Translations under genes and position numbers: made by a program | The notes under the pieces: model-generated | Database searches by the model: none | Told to the model about the DNA's origin: nothing | What the model saw: the letters and a program-made list of their open reading frames with translations, nothing else | In this document: in pieces, positions 44,022 to 53,527 of the stretch | Position numbering within the stretch: position 1 is the first letter of the stretch | Layout: the number at the start of each line of letters is the position of its first letter | Source of the DNA: PALSA-188 sp963720075 | Lineage (GTDB): Bacteria; Acidobacteriota; Terriglobia; Terriglobales; Acidobacteriaceae | Reading direction: 5' to 3' | Length of the DNA stretch: 64,000 nucleotides | Assembly (NCBI GenBank): GCA_963720075.1 | Contig: CAVREG010000013.1 | Coordinates: 1 to 64,000 of the forward strand

Positions 44022-45097
44022 GCTCCAACTTTAAGAGCGTTGCTATTCCACACGCCGAATCAATTCGAACGAGCCATTCCTATAGAGTTGCCATTGTCGG
44101 GGCCGCAAGTCTCAAGGGAAAAGAGGTGGCCGAGGTGCTCAATGACCGCAATTTTCCTTCGCTGGATGTGAAGCTGCTCGATGATGACGAGTCGCTTGGG
44201 AAACTTGAGGCGATGAAGGACGAGGTCACATTCATTCAGAGTGTTCGCCCCGAGCAGTTCGACAATGTTGATTTCACGTTTTTCGCTTCCGATGCGGAAT
44301 CCGCACGAACATACTGGAAGGCTGCTCGCAAGGCTGGAAGCGACATCGTTGATCTGTCTTATGCGCTGGAAGATGAACCCGGCGCCGCGATTCGCTCTCC
44401 CTGGGTCGAACGCCTGCTTGGGCGCTTGTTTACTCCCGAATTGCAGCCCGCTCCCGCGGTAGTTGCGCATCCCGCAGCGGTCGTGCTCGCGCTGATTGTG
44501 TTGAGAGCGCAGAATGCCGGTGAACTGAAGCATGTCGCAGCCACGATCTTTGAGCCTGCTTCGGAGCATGGCCAAAAGGGAATGGACGAACTGCACGAGC
44601 AGACCATCAATCTTCTTTCATTCCAGCAATTACCCATGGCAGTTTTTGACGTGCAGGTCGCATTCAACATGGTTGCGCGCTATGGGGCGCAATCCACTAC
44701 CCCGCTTTCTGCCGTGCATGAACGCATCCTCAAGCACTACCGGCAGATTGTGGGCAAACATGCCATCGCGCCCTCTCTGCTCGTTTTGCAGGCGCCGATC
44801 TTCCATGGACATGCATTCGCGGTCCACGTTCAAACCGGGAACCTAGTTGATATCGCGAAGATGTCGGAGGCGCTTAATGGCGATCATTTCACGATAATTG
44901 GGTCGGCGGACGAAGCTCCCAGTAACGTGAACGTTGCCGGCCAAGCCAACATTTTGATTTCGATTGTCCCAGACGAAAACGATAACGCCAGCTTCTGGCT
45001 TTGGGCGGCTTCGGACAATTTGCGTATCGCCGCAACTACGGCTGTTGAATGCGCAGAAAGCATGACTGCTGCCCGGCCTCGCGGGAAGATCCAGTGA
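44018..45097 (+). CDS. Aspartate-semialdehyde-dehydrogenase-like protein lacking the catalytic Cys (Usg-like)
   Basis: 359 residues with an N-terminal Rossmann domain (YRVAIVGAASLKGKEVAEVL) and the ASADH dimerisation domain ending HGHAFAVHV and later NDNASFWLWAASDNLRIAA. In active enzymes the nucleophile lies in NPNCST; here the corresponding place reads HPAAV (residues 151-155) with Ala instead of Cys. Inactive paralogues such as E. coli Usg show the same loss. It is embedded in the psd-pssA-lptE-holA operon, which suggests a non-metabolic or structural role. Overlaps both neighbours by four bases. Confidence 0.82.
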   Translation: MSSNFKSVAIPHAESIRTSHSYRVAIVGAASLKGKEVAEVLNDRNFPSLDVKLLDDDESLGKLEAMKDEVTFIQSVRPEQFDNVDFTFFASDAESARTYWKAARKAGSDIVDLSYALEDEPGAAIRSPWVERLLGRLFTPELQPAPAVVAHPAAVVLALIVLRAQNAGELKHVAATIFEPASEHGQKGMDELHEQTINLLSFQQLPMAVFDVQVAFNMVARYGAQSTTPLSAVHERILKHYRQIVGKHAIAPSLLVLQAPIFHGHAFAVHVQTGNLVDIAKMSEALNGDHFTIIGSADEAPSNVNVAGQANILISIVPDENDNASFWLWAASDNLRIAATTAVECAESMTAARPRGKIQ

Positions 45098-45609
45098 AGC
45101 GGGGATTCCTGCTCGCGGTAATGTGCTTTCTAAACGCTGGATGCGGGTATCACACAGTTGGGAAGGTGAACACCCTGCCGGATAAGGTGCGTACCATCGC
45201 GGTTCCTGCCTTCATCAATCAGACTCAAACCTATAAAATTGAACAGCGCCTGACTGCGGCGGTAGTCCAGGAGCTGGTGACGCGAACGAATTACCATATT
45301 GTGAATGAATCGAGCGAGGCGGCCGACGCGACCCTCCAGGGAACGGTTCTTTCGACGTACACTACGCCGCTTACTTATGATTCGAAAACAGGGCGCGCTG
45401 CGAGTGTGCTGGTAATTGTAAACATGAAAGTCCTGCTGAAGGATAAGAGTGGTCAGATTCTCTTTCAAAATCCGTCCTACTTGTTTCGCGAGCAATATCA
45501 GGTAACCAGCGATCTGAACACTTTTTTCGAGGAAGATTCTCCCGCCTTTGAGCGGCTCTCGCGCGATTTCGCGCGAACGCTGGTCTCCAACATTCTGGAG
45601 GGCTTTTGA
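45094..45609 (+). CDS. lptE: LptE-like LPS-assembly lipoprotein
   Basis: 171 residues from GTG at 45094, overlapping the previous stop (GTGA). A signal peptide ends in the lipobox LNAGCGYHTVG. The body has the LptE pattern: RTIAVPAFINQTQTYKIEQR, LTAAVVQELVTRTNYHIVNE, ATLQGTVLSTY. It sits in the outer membrane and plugs the LptD barrel. The gene directly before holA is lptE in E. coli too, supporting the assignment. Confidence 0.87.
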   Translation: MKRGFLLAVMCFLNAGCGYHTVGKVNTLPDKVRTIAVPAFINQTQTYKIEQRLTAAVVQELVTRTNYHIVNESSEAADATLQGTVLSTYTTPLTYDSKTGRAASVLVIVNMKVLLKDKSGQILFQNPSYLFREQYQVTSDLNTFFEEDSPAFERLSRDFARTLVSNILEGF

Positions 45610-46733
45610 TGCGGGCCTTTGCGCAAACCGACCGATTCGTATCGGATGTGCAGGGGCACAAGCTGCGTCCCGCTTATGTTTTCGTTGGCGATGAAGTGTT
45701 CTTTCGCAAACGTTGCCGCGAAGCGATCCTGAAGCATCTGGTACCCGCCGACTTGCGCGACTTCAGCATTTTTGATTTTGATTTGGCAGAAACTGATCTG
45801 GCGGAAATACTCGACCGCGCTCGCACGCCCTCGCTGATGGCGCCTTTTCAGGTTTTCTTTGTGCGCGGCGTCAAGACGCTGTTCGGACGAGGATCAAATG
45901 AGGGCAAACTTTCTGCTATCGAAGAGTACGCCAAGGATCCCAATCCCGACGCTGTGCTGATTTTCGTCGCCGACCATATCAGCATCCCCGCAGACGCGCG
46001 CCATATGGCCATGACTGACAAGGATCGCTACGAGCGCATTCGCGAGTCTATGGGCCAATACTGCGCAATTGTGGAATTAGCTCGAGTCGAGGAAGGCGAG
46101 GCCATTCGCTGGTTGACGGAATACTGCGCCACGCAGCAGGTGAAAATTGATCCGGATGCTGCCCGCGAACTCGTTGACTCGCTCGGCGGCGACATGATGA
46201 TGATTTCGAATGAACTCGAAAAGCTCAGCCTCTATGTGGGCGACAAAAAGCGAATCACGCTCGGCGATGTCGAGACCATGGTATTAGCCGCGAAACAGCG
46301 ATCTTTATACGAGCTTACCGATGCAATCTCGGCCAAGGACCGGGTTCGCGCTTTGCAGATGCTCGACGCAATCCTGACTACCGGCGATGGAGACGAAGCC
46401 GCCATCGGGCATCTTTATATGCTCGCCAAGACTTTCCGCCAGATGCTTGTAATTCTTGAACGCAATGTACGTGACCAGCGAATGTTATGGGCGGCATTAT
46501 GGCAGGGATTTCGTGTTCCTCCATTTGCCGCAGATGACATCATTAAACAGGCTCGCCGTTATAAGTCGAAGCGCGAACTCACGCGGGCGATTCGCCTCGT
46601 TGCGAAAACTGATCTGGCGTTACGGTCGAATCCACCCAGCAAACGGATGGTCCTAGAAAAACTCGTCCTTGATTTGACGACAGAGCCGAAGCCCGAAGTG
46701 GCTGACTGGATGCAAGAAGAACTTCCAGTATGA
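45609..46733 (+). CDS. holA: DNA polymerase III subunit delta
   Basis: 374 residues. N-terminal AAA+-like domain (RPAYVFVGDEVFFRKRCREA), middle region DAVLIFVADHIS, and domain III with LGGDMMMISNELEKLSLYVG followed by the helical collar domain. Opens the beta clamp during loading; like other delta subunits it lacks a Walker A motif. ATG at 45609 overlaps the lptE stop (TGATG). Last gene of the psd-to-holA run. Confidence 0.92.
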   Translation: MRAFAQTDRFVSDVQGHKLRPAYVFVGDEVFFRKRCREAILKHLVPADLRDFSIFDFDLAETDLAEILDRARTPSLMAPFQVFFVRGVKTLFGRGSNEGKLSAIEEYAKDPNPDAVLIFVADHISIPADARHMAMTDKDRYERIRESMGQYCAIVELARVEEGEAIRWLTEYCATQQVKIDPDAARELVDSLGGDMMMISNELEKLSLYVGDKKRITLGDVETMVLAAKQRSLYELTDAISAKDRVRALQMLDAILTTGDGDEAAIGHLYMLAKTFRQMLVILERNVRDQRMLWAALWQGFRVPPFAADDIIKQARRYKSKRELTRAIRLVAKTDLALRSNPPSKRMVLEKLVLDLTTEPKPEVADWMQEELPV

Positions 46734-46796
46734 TCGAACGAAGGCTCAATATTGCACGTATGTATACATCAAGAGCAAAGCGGTCGTCCTTCTCTT

Positions 46797-47354
46797 ATGA
46801 ACTTGATAAGCGCACCGTGGATAATCTTGGCCGCATATTGGCTAATTAGTGCTTTTCGGGTTCGTCCTACTCAAAGAGCGGAGCCTGTGGTGTCCCGCCT
46901 CGCGGTATTAGTCGCGGTCCTCGTTGGCTTTGAAATGTTACTCGGACACTGGGTACCATCCAGGATGTTGAGAAAACGTTTCGTTCCAAACATTGCTGAG
47001 ATAAGGGATCTGGGAATCATCCTCACTTGGGTAGGAGTCGGATTTGCCATCTGGGCCCGCTACCATCTCGGCGAATATTGGAGTGCAAGGGTCACAATCA
47101 AGGTGGACCACGAACTTATTGAATCCGGACCATATACGCATGTCCGCCACCCGATCTATTCGGGGATATTGCTCGGGTTGATTGGCAGCGCGTTGATCGT
47201 CGGACAGTGGCGCTCCGGGGCTGCTTTTTTCTTGATTTTGATTGTCTTTATTTTGAAGGCGCGACGAGAAGAGAGCATGCTTACCGGTGAACTTGGGGGA
47301 ACCTATCAGGACTACAAAAACCGCACCGGAATGTTGATTCCGCGCATAGGATAG
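46797..47354 (+). CDS. Isoprenylcysteine carboxyl methyltransferase-type membrane protein
   Basis: 185 residues, about five membrane helices. The conserved C-terminal core is clear: ARYHLGEYWS, LIESGPYTHVRHPIYSGILL with cofactor-binding residues, and EESMLTGELGGTYQDYKNRT. Bacterial homologues methylate unknown small molecules or lipids using S-adenosylmethionine. ATG at 46797 is selected because an upstream in-frame ATG at 46752 adds a hydrophilic tail. No operon partner. Confidence 0.85.
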   Translation: MNLISAPWIILAAYWLISAFRVRPTQRAEPVVSRLAVLVAVLVGFEMLLGHWVPSRMLRKRFVPNIAEIRDLGIILTWVGVGFAIWARYHLGEYWSARVTIKVDHELIESGPYTHVRHPIYSGILLGLIGSALIVGQWRSGAAFFLILIVFILKARREESMLTGELGGTYQDYKNRTGMLIPRIG

Positions 47355-47434
47355 AACGCCAGTCTGCTTCTCACCCGGTTGGTTCGAATCGTCCCAAACC
47401 AGGAGGTAGATGTGGTAGAGTGCACCCAACAAAT

Positions 47435-47839
47435 ATGCCTTGGGTACGAATCGCGCTCGCAGCACTAGCTGGCGGCATTGCATCGTCAATGACCGACTGG
47501 TTATTTATGGGCGACTGGCTTTACAAGCGGTACGATCGTCATCCGGAAATCTGGCGATTCCGCGGCGGCCAGGGAGAAATGAAAGCCATTGTCTGGGCCA
47601 GCCTGCTACCGTTTCTCACGTGCACTGTTTTTGCTTTGGTCTGTGGCCGCTTGCATCTGTACTCATACAGCGCGACTCTCAAATTGGCCCTGGCCATCTG
47701 GCTCATCGGCCCTTTGCCACTGACGATTGCCAACGCTCTCTTCGTGAAACTGACTCCCGCAATCGCGGCAGCGCACGCTCTGGGATGGCTTGTCAAACTC
47801 GCCATTGCTGGGCTGGCGGTGGCACTGATTCTCGGCTAG
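47435..47839 (+). CDS. Unrecognised four-helix membrane protein
   Basis: 134 residues with helices at about 5-25, 53-72, 82-103 and 110-132 and a conserved-looking soluble loop LYKRYDRHPEIWRFRGGQGE. This looks like proteins annotated as DUF1761-type, but I am not certain. The ATG at 47435 is used; a GTG at 47420 is in frame and may be the true start as AGGAGG occurs at 47401. Confidence 0.65.
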   Translation: MPWVRIALAALAGGIASSMTDWLFMGDWLYKRYDRHPEIWRFRGGQGEMKAIVWASLLPFLTCTVFALVCGRLHLYSYSATLKLALAIWLIGPLPLTIANALFVKLTPAIAAAHALGWLVKLAIAGLAVALILG

Positions 47840-47851
47840 GAAACTTGTGAT

Positions 47852-47880
47852 CAAGTGTGGCGCGGGCGCCCTCGCCCGCG
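47852..47880. repeat. GC-rich hairpin, GTGTGGCGCGGGCG type (second copy)
   Basis: TCAAGTGTGGCGCGGGCGCC then CTCGCCCGCG; CGCGGGCG pairs with CGCCCGCG. Near copy of 25261-25289. It could act as a terminator for the membrane protein upstream, but no T tract follows. Confidence 0.65.
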
Positions 47881-47966
47881 AAAGGCCGCGAATTGATAAA
47901 GCCCTATTGGGTAAAAGGCACTTGTTCAGTGGTTCCCTGGTAATTTTGGGAAACGGTCGCTGGAAT

Positions 47967-48230
47967 TTACTTCAATGCATTCAAACGCGCGTTCAAGCGG
48001 GACTTGTAACGCGACGCAGTGTTCTTATGAAGCACGCCCTTTTGTACGGCTTTGTCCAAACCTGATACGGTCTCCCGAAAAACCTGCTCGGAGGATTTCT
48101 TTTCGCCTTTAGCTAAGTTCTCGCGCAAATCACGCAATGTCGTACGCAGGCGGGAACTGTTGGAACGGTTGCGGGCGCTGCGTTTTTCGGACTGCCGGGC
48201 GCGCTTTAGCGCGGAAAAATGGTTTGCCAT
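47967..48230 (-). CDS. rpsT: 30S ribosomal protein S20
   Basis: 87 residues, highly basic: NHFSALKRARQSEKRSARNR at the start and HKNTASRYKSRLNARLNALK at the end, diagnostic for S20. Binds 16S rRNA during 30S assembly. Transcribed alone in the minus direction, with about 90 bp upstream before the next plus-strand leader. Confidence 0.97.
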   Translation of the reverse strand: MANHFSALKRARQSEKRSARNRSNSSRLRTTLRDLRENLAKGEKKSSEQVFRETVSGLDKAVQKGVLHKNTASRYKSRLNARLNALK

Positions 48231-48430
48231 ATAAACTTCATACCTTTTTCTTCTGGATTTTCCAAATCAGAGGCTGTCAGAATGAGCAACTCTAACACCG
48301 TTCGATAAGCCATTTTACGGTACTACCTGGCAGGGGTCAATCGGCGGCCACAGGTCCGCCAGACGTACACGCTTCCCATGACCCAACTCTTCATGGCACA
48401 GCTTCCAGTTAGTTGATACTCTCTTCTCCG

Positions 48431-49495
48431 ATGAGCCTGAAAAAGCGCATTGCGGTAATTCCGGGCGACGGGATCGGCGTCGAGGTAATCGCCGAAACTG
48501 TAAGAGTTATCAACGTATCCGGCGCGGCGGTTGAGATCACGCAGTTCGATTGGGGCGCTAACCGTTATCTCGCTGACGGCACAAACGTCCCCGCCGACGG
48601 TTTCAGGATGTTGGGCCGCGATTTCGATGCAATTCTGGTCGGTGCATTTGGCGATCCGAGAGTTCCTTCCAATATCCACGCCAAAGAAATTCTGCTGGGA
48701 ATGCGCTTCCAGATGGATCTTTATGCCAATGTCCGCCCCGTGCGGCTACTGGATGCATCGCTTTGTCCCTTGAAGGGAGTAGAGCCCAAAGACGTGGATT
48801 TTGTGGTGATCCGCGAAAACACCGAAGGGTCGTACACCGACGCGGGCGGCGTGTTCAAGCGCGGCACTCCCGATGAGATTGCGATTCAGGAGGACATTAA
48901 CACTCGAAAAGGTGTAGAGCGCATCATTCGATATGCCTTCGAATATTGCGAGCGCCACACGAAAAGCGATGGCACCCAGCGAAAACAAGTCCTGATGAGC
49001 GACAAATCGAATGCAATGACACATGCGGGCGGCTTGTGGCAGCGGGTGTTTAGGGAAGTGGGAGAAGAGTATCCGCAGATCACTTCGCAACATATGTTCA
49101 TAGATGCCCTGGCTATGCAGATTGTCCGAGAGCCACGTCAGTTCGACGTAATCGTAACCAACAATATGTTTGGAGACATCGTCACCGATCTGGCAGCGGC
49201 TCTTCAGGGTGGGCTGGGGATGGCTGCCAGCGGAAACATTCATCCTGAAAAGACTTCAATGTTTGAGCCGGTGCACGGTTCGGCGCCACAGATTGCAGGG
49301 AGAAATATCGCAAACCCGTTCGGAGCAATCCTCGCGGCGGCAATGATGCTGACCCATCTCGGAATGACGAATGAGTCAAAGAGAATCGAAGCTGCGGTTC
49401 TTGAAGCAGTGCGTCAAAAGAAAACCACGCAAGACATCGGCGGAAACTTAAGCACGCAGCAGGCTGGCGAGTGGATTGCGAACCATCTTAGATGA
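48431..49495 (+). CDS. 3-isopropylmalate/isocitrate-dehydrogenase-family enzyme (LeuB-like)
   Basis: 354 residues. IAVIPGDGIGVEVIAETVRV at the start, MDLYANVRPVRLL with substrate-binding Arg, VVIRENTEGSYTDAGG, MSDKSNAM with the catalytic Lys, NMFGDIVTDLAAALQGGLGM with metal-binding Asp, and EPVHGSAPQIAG for NAD binding. Most similar in style to LeuB, though tartrate and homoisocitrate dehydrogenases share these blocks. Leucine synthesis is likely but not proven: no other leu gene is near. Confidence 0.88.
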   Translation: MSLKKRIAVIPGDGIGVEVIAETVRVINVSGAAVEITQFDWGANRYLADGTNVPADGFRMLGRDFDAILVGAFGDPRVPSNIHAKEILLGMRFQMDLYANVRPVRLLDASLCPLKGVEPKDVDFVVIRENTEGSYTDAGGVFKRGTPDEIAIQEDINTRKGVERIIRYAFEYCERHTKSDGTQRKQVLMSDKSNAMTHAGGLWQRVFREVGEEYPQITSQHMFIDALAMQIVREPRQFDVIVTNNMFGDIVTDLAAALQGGLGMAASGNIHPEKTSMFEPVHGSAPQIAGRNIANPFGAILAAAMMLTHLGMTNESKRIEAAVLEAVRQKKTTQDIGGNLSTQQAGEWIANHLR

Positions 49496-49518
49496 AGGTC
49501 TTTGCAGAAAGTTTTTCG

Positions 49519-50358
49519 TTACTGAGGTATCCAGTGTGGCCGGCCGGTGAACAGTCCATCCACCAGGCCAATGTGATAGACCAGAAATAGCCCGAAAGCC
49601 ATACTCAGCACGCCAGATGTCGTTGTCATGAACTGATTTACTTTGAGGAACTTCTTGCTCGAGTAAGCCAGCGGCATTGCGATTGCCGTGGTCATGATCA
49701 TCATTCCCACCATCGTTCCTGCGCCGAACACCAGCAAATAGGCCGTTGCCCATATCGGACTCTTGATGGTGGAAAGAACGAGCAACGCCACCGCTGCCGA
49801 CCCGGCCAATCCGTGAACCAGCCCTATGGCGAAAGGTCGCGCGGTTTGATATATCCCGAGGTTTCCCATTGTTCTCGACCAAAACGATCTTTGATCCGGG
49901 GAACTCGCCGGCTCCATTTTGTCAGCGGGAGACGATACCACGGAATGATGAGCTTTGTGCGATGGCGTAAAGCGTTCCGTGATCCAGCGCATCACCCCAG
50001 TAAGGTTAAGGATGCCCAACAAAATAAGCATCAGGGCAACAGAAAACTCCATGGACAATCCAAGCCGCGGCGGAATGACGACGCCGAAAATAATGATGAC
50101 GGCTCCAACAACGAAAATCGTCAATGAATGGCCCAATCCCCACATCATTCCAATCACTGTCGAATGCACAATTGAACGCTGGCGGCTGACAATAGTTGAT
50201 ACCGCTACAACATGATCTGGATCCGTAGAGTGCCGCATTCCTAGGAACAGTCCGAGTAACACAACGGTGATGAACGGAACGAACCTGTCGTGCGAAACAA
50301 AAGGTGAAGCTATTGTGGCCGAGGTCGAAATTGCTATAGCGGTCCCAGTACTAAACAT
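49519..50358 (-). CDS. Nickel/cobalt-transporter-like membrane protein (NiCoT/UreH group)
   Basis: 279 residues, six to seven helices. GMRHSTDPDHVVAVSTIVSR holds the H-x4-DH signature of nickel/cobalt permeases in helix 2; a His-containing cytoplasmic loop (SHKAHHS) lies near residue 133. ATG at 50358 is selected over an in-frame TTG at 50400. No nickel or cobalamin riboswitch is visible upstream, where only 48 bp separate it from the next gene's stop. Metal choice unresolved. Confidence 0.82.
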   Translation of the reverse strand: MFSTGTAIAISTSATIASPFVSHDRFVPFITVVLLGLFLGMRHSTDPDHVVAVSTIVSRQRSIVHSTVIGMMWGLGHSLTIFVVGAVIIIFGVVIPPRLGLSMEFSVALMLILLGILNLTGVMRWITERFTPSHKAHHSVVSSPADKMEPASSPDQRSFWSRTMGNLGIYQTARPFAIGLVHGLAGSAAVALLVLSTIKSPIWATAYLLVFGAGTMVGMMIMTTAIAMPLAYSSKKFLKVNQFMTTTSGVLSMAFGLFLVYHIGLVDGLFTGRPHWIPQ

Positions 50359-50406
50359 GACTGTCTTTCGCGTTAACGGCGCCCGTTTGTCGCCGGGCAA
50401 TCCTCG

Positions 50407-50748
50407 CTACTTGCCTTTGAGCTTTGCCCATCTGGCGCGTTGGGCAGCGGCAATCTTGCGACGGGTCGCTTCTGAGAGCCGTCGCGGTGCGCGGGATGCC
50501 CCCGCACCGCCATTCGTCGTGCCAGAAGATGAGCCCTTAGCCTTTGCCCATCGCGCTTTCTGAGAGGCGGCCATCCGTCGGCGAGCAGTGAGTGACACAG
50601 TGCGCCGCGATTCGGTGGCGAACTTTCCCCCTTCCAGCTTGCCCAGCACGGCGAGAGCTGCATCCACGTGACGGAGGTTATTTACCAGGTGTCCTCTTTC
50701 GGCGCGTAGTTCGGTGACAATGCTTTCCAAACCTTTAAGGTTCCGCAT
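50407..50748 (-). CDS. Small basic protein with two ARRRxAAxQxARWAK repeats
   Basis: 113 residues. N-terminal helix pair (LESIVTELRAERGHLVNNLR and HVDAALAVLGKL), then two similar basic motifs, LTARRRMAASQKARWAKAKG and LSEATRRKIAAAQRARWAKL, joined by a Gly/Ser linker. The motif is reminiscent of NUMOD3-like or histone-like DNA-binding segments. Probably nucleoid or DNA associated, by inference. The same strand and close spacing suggest co-transcription with the permease gene. Confidence 0.7.
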   Translation of the reverse strand: MRNLKGLESIVTELRAERGHLVNNLRHVDAALAVLGKLEGGKFATESRRTVSLTARRRMAASQKARWAKAKGSSSGTTNGGAGASRAPRRLSEATRRKIAAAQRARWAKLKGK

Positions 50749-50830
50749 GGGTGAATTGTACTTTATTTTGAGATTAGGCTCGGAATTCAGCACGACCTAC
50801 TGACTGCTGAATGCTGAGTGCCAGCTTTGT

Positions 50831-50836
50831 TATAAT
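50831..50836 (+). promoter_or_regulatory. -10 box of mutS
   Basis: TATAAT preceded by TTTGT, 21 bp ahead of the mutS ATG. No clear -35 hexamer. The leader would be about 15 bases. Confidence 0.5.
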
Positions 50837-50857
50837 CCGCGCACGCATCCCAGTGAA

Positions 50858-53479
50858 ATGACCGAGCCGTCCACGCCTTTGATGAGGCAGTATGCCGCCA
50901 TTAAAAAGGACCATCCCGCCGCCCTTTTATTCTTTCGGCTCGGCGACTTCTACGAACTCTTTTTCGACGATGCCGTTCTCGCCTCGCGTGAACTACAAAT
51001 CACTCTGACCTCACGCAATAAAGAAAAGGGGCTTGCGGTACCCATGTGCGGAGTGCCGTATCACGCGGCTGACGGTTACATCTCGAAGCTGGTTCGCAAG
51101 GGATTCAAAGTTGCGATATGCGAGCAGATGGAAGACCCGCGGCTTGCCAAGAAACTCGTTCGACGCGAGGTGACGCGCGTTGTCACTCCAGGAACCGCAG
51201 CGGATTCATCGCTCAACTCCGAAGAGAATAATTTTCTGGCAGCCGTCGCACAGAGTGGAGACCGTGCCGGTTTCGCCGCCTTAGATTTATCTACCGGCGA
51301 ATTTCGTGCCACGGAATTTCAAGGAGAAGACGCGCAGCGAAGGATCCAGGAAGAACTGCAACAGTTGCGGCCGAAGGAGGTGCTGTACGGATCTGCCGCG
51401 CCGCTGTTCGCGAAAGAACATCAGCCTTCGTCCGGAACTGCGCATGGATATGCCGAAACTCCACTCGATGATTGGATATTCGCCCCCGACCATGCTATTC
51501 CGCTCCTAGAGAATCATTTCGGAGTGGTGTCCCTCGAGGGCTTTGGGCTTGCGGGAAAACCCGCGGCCGCATCGGCTGCGGGCGCAATCATCTATTATGT
51601 GCGCTCAACGCAGCGTGGGACGCTGAACCACGTAGATCGAGTCGGATTCTACGAAAAGCAAAATTGCCTGATTCTCGACACGGTCACCGTTCGGAATCTG
51701 GAACTAATCGAACCGCTATTCGCCGGAACCGATGCTGGCGTGACCCTCTTGCGCTCGATTGACGCCACGATCACGCCCATGGGTAAGCGGTTATTGCGCT
51801 CATGGCTGCTGCGTCCTTCGATCGAGCTTGCGGAAATAAACGCCCGCCTGGATGCGGTTGAGTCACAAGTAAAGTCCACTGTAGCCCGCGAGGAGTTGCG
51901 ACGTGCGCTGGACGGCATCCTTGATCTGGAACGGCTGTTGAGCCGCGTCACGCTGGAAACAGCTAATCCTCGGGATGTCCTTGCTCTCGCGGCCTCGCTG
52001 GGTAAGCTTCCCACTCTGCGGTCCGCACTGAAGCCGTTTGAAGCCGAGCGATTGAAGTCACTCTATGACTCGATTGATGAACTGCGCGATTTGCGTGAAA
52101 CAATTGATAAGACAATCGTTCCCGAACCACCCCTCTCGTTCAGCGACGGCGGAGTGATTCGGAACGGAATCCATCGAGAATTGGATGAATTGCGGGATTT
52201 GAGCCGCAACAGCAAACAGTTTCTTGCGCAAATCGAGCAACGGGAGCGGCAGCGCACCGGGATCGGATCGCTGAAAGTAAAGTTCAACTCCATCTTTGGC
52301 TACTATCTCGAGATCACGAAATCCAATCTCCACCTTGTACCCACCGATTATGAACGCAAGCAAACGTTGGTGAATGCCGAGCGTTTCGCAACTCCAGAAC
52401 TGAAAGAATACGAATCGAAAATTCTCGACGCCCAGGAAAAGATCGTTGAAATCGAACGCCGTATTTTCGTCGAACTGCGCTCGGCGATTGCAGGCGAAGC
52501 GCGCCGCATCCGGCAAACTGCGTTGGCGTTAGCCGAGGTTGACGTGCTGGCGAGTTTGGCGCACGTCGCGGCTCTTCGCGATTACTGTCGCCCGAAGTTC
52601 GATGATTCTTCGGATCTTGAAGTTCTGGAGGGCAGGCACCCCGTCATCGAGCAGCAGGATATCGTGGGCGGCGGCAATCGCTTCGTTCCCAACGATCTTT
52701 ACTTGAATTCCACGACTCATAGCGTGTTGGTTCTGACCGGACCGAACATGGGCGGCAAGTCAACTTATTTGAGGCAAGCCGCATTGATCGTAATTCTGGC
52801 GCAGATGGGCTCGTTCGTGCCCGCGCGATCGGCACGCATGGGGCTGGTGGATCGAGTCTTCACCCGCATTGGAGCCAGCGACAATCTGGCTCGCGGACGT
52901 TCCACCTTCATGGTTGAAATGACGGAGACGGCGGCGATTCTGCATACTGCGACGGCGCGGTCGTTGATTTTGCTGGACGAGATCGGACGCGGCACCGCAA
53001 CCTACGACGGGCTTGCGATCGCATGGGCTGCGATCGAATACATTCACGCCCGAACGCGCGCGAAGACGCTTTTCGCCACTCACTATTTTGAATTGACTGA
53101 GCTCGCGGAACGGCTTTCCGGAGTGAAAAATTACCATGTATCGGTGAAGGAGACCGGTGGCGGAATCGTTTTCTTGCGGACAGTCGAACCCGGCGCCGCG
53201 GATCGTAGTTATGGAATCGAAGTAGCAAAACTCGCAGGGTTGCCAAATGAAGTAGTCGAGCGCGCCCGCGAAGTCTTAGCCGAACACGAAGACGCGGAGC
53301 AGCGGGTGGCCGCGCAGTTGGCGAGTGATGAGTCGCGGACAGCACCCGCAGCGCAATTGACGATCTTCACCGCACTCTCGCAACCTGTGTTAGAGCGCCT
53401 ACGCGGACTGGATTTGGATCGCTTGACCCCGCTCGAAGCGCTGAATCTTTTGGCGGAATTGAAAAAACAAGTGGATTAA
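50858..53479 (+). CDS. mutS: DNA mismatch repair protein MutS
   Basis: 873 residues, full length. Mismatch-binding F-x-E motif Phe31-Tyr32-Glu33 in FFRLGDFYELFFDD, connector, lever and clamp regions with FNSIFGYYLEITKSN, and the ATPase with Walker A TGPNMGGKS at 627-635, Walker B LILLDEIGRGTATYDG and the helix-turn-helix end. Recognises mispairs and small loops as a dimer. No mutL in the window. Start at 50858 follows the -10 box closely. Confidence 0.97.
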   Translation: MTEPSTPLMRQYAAIKKDHPAALLFFRLGDFYELFFDDAVLASRELQITLTSRNKEKGLAVPMCGVPYHAADGYISKLVRKGFKVAICEQMEDPRLAKKLVRREVTRVVTPGTAADSSLNSEENNFLAAVAQSGDRAGFAALDLSTGEFRATEFQGEDAQRRIQEELQQLRPKEVLYGSAAPLFAKEHQPSSGTAHGYAETPLDDWIFAPDHAIPLLENHFGVVSLEGFGLAGKPAAASAAGAIIYYVRSTQRGTLNHVDRVGFYEKQNCLILDTVTVRNLELIEPLFAGTDAGVTLLRSIDATITPMGKRLLRSWLLRPSIELAEINARLDAVESQVKSTVAREELRRALDGILDLERLLSRVTLETANPRDVLALAASLGKLPTLRSALKPFEAERLKSLYDSIDELRDLRETIDKTIVPEPPLSFSDGGVIRNGIHRELDELRDLSRNSKQFLAQIEQRERQRTGIGSLKVKFNSIFGYYLEITKSNLHLVPTDYERKQTLVNAERFATPELKEYESKILDAQEKIVEIERRIFVELRSAIAGEARRIRQTALALAEVDVLASLAHVAALRDYCRPKFDDSSDLEVLEGRHPVIEQQDIVGGGNRFVPNDLYLNSTTHSVLVLTGPNMGGKSTYLRQAALIVILAQMGSFVPARSARMGLVDRVFTRIGASDNLARGRSTFMVEMTETAAILHTATARSLILLDEIGRGTATYDGLAIAWAAIEYIHARTRAKTLFATHYFELTELAERLSGVKNYHVSVKETGGGIVFLRTVEPGAADRSYGIEVAKLAGLPNEVVERAREVLAEHEDAEQRVAAQLASDESRTAPAAQLTIFTALSQPVLERLRGLDLDRLTPLEALNLLAELKKQVD

Positions 53480-53527
53480 GGGCTGCATATGATTCGCGCC
53501 TTCACTGGAACGCTGGATTTGATCTGA

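Noticed and set aside
50359..50406. Riboswitch for nickel or cobalamin ahead of the NiCoT-like gene
   Set aside because: The space is only 48 bp and shows no conserved structure.
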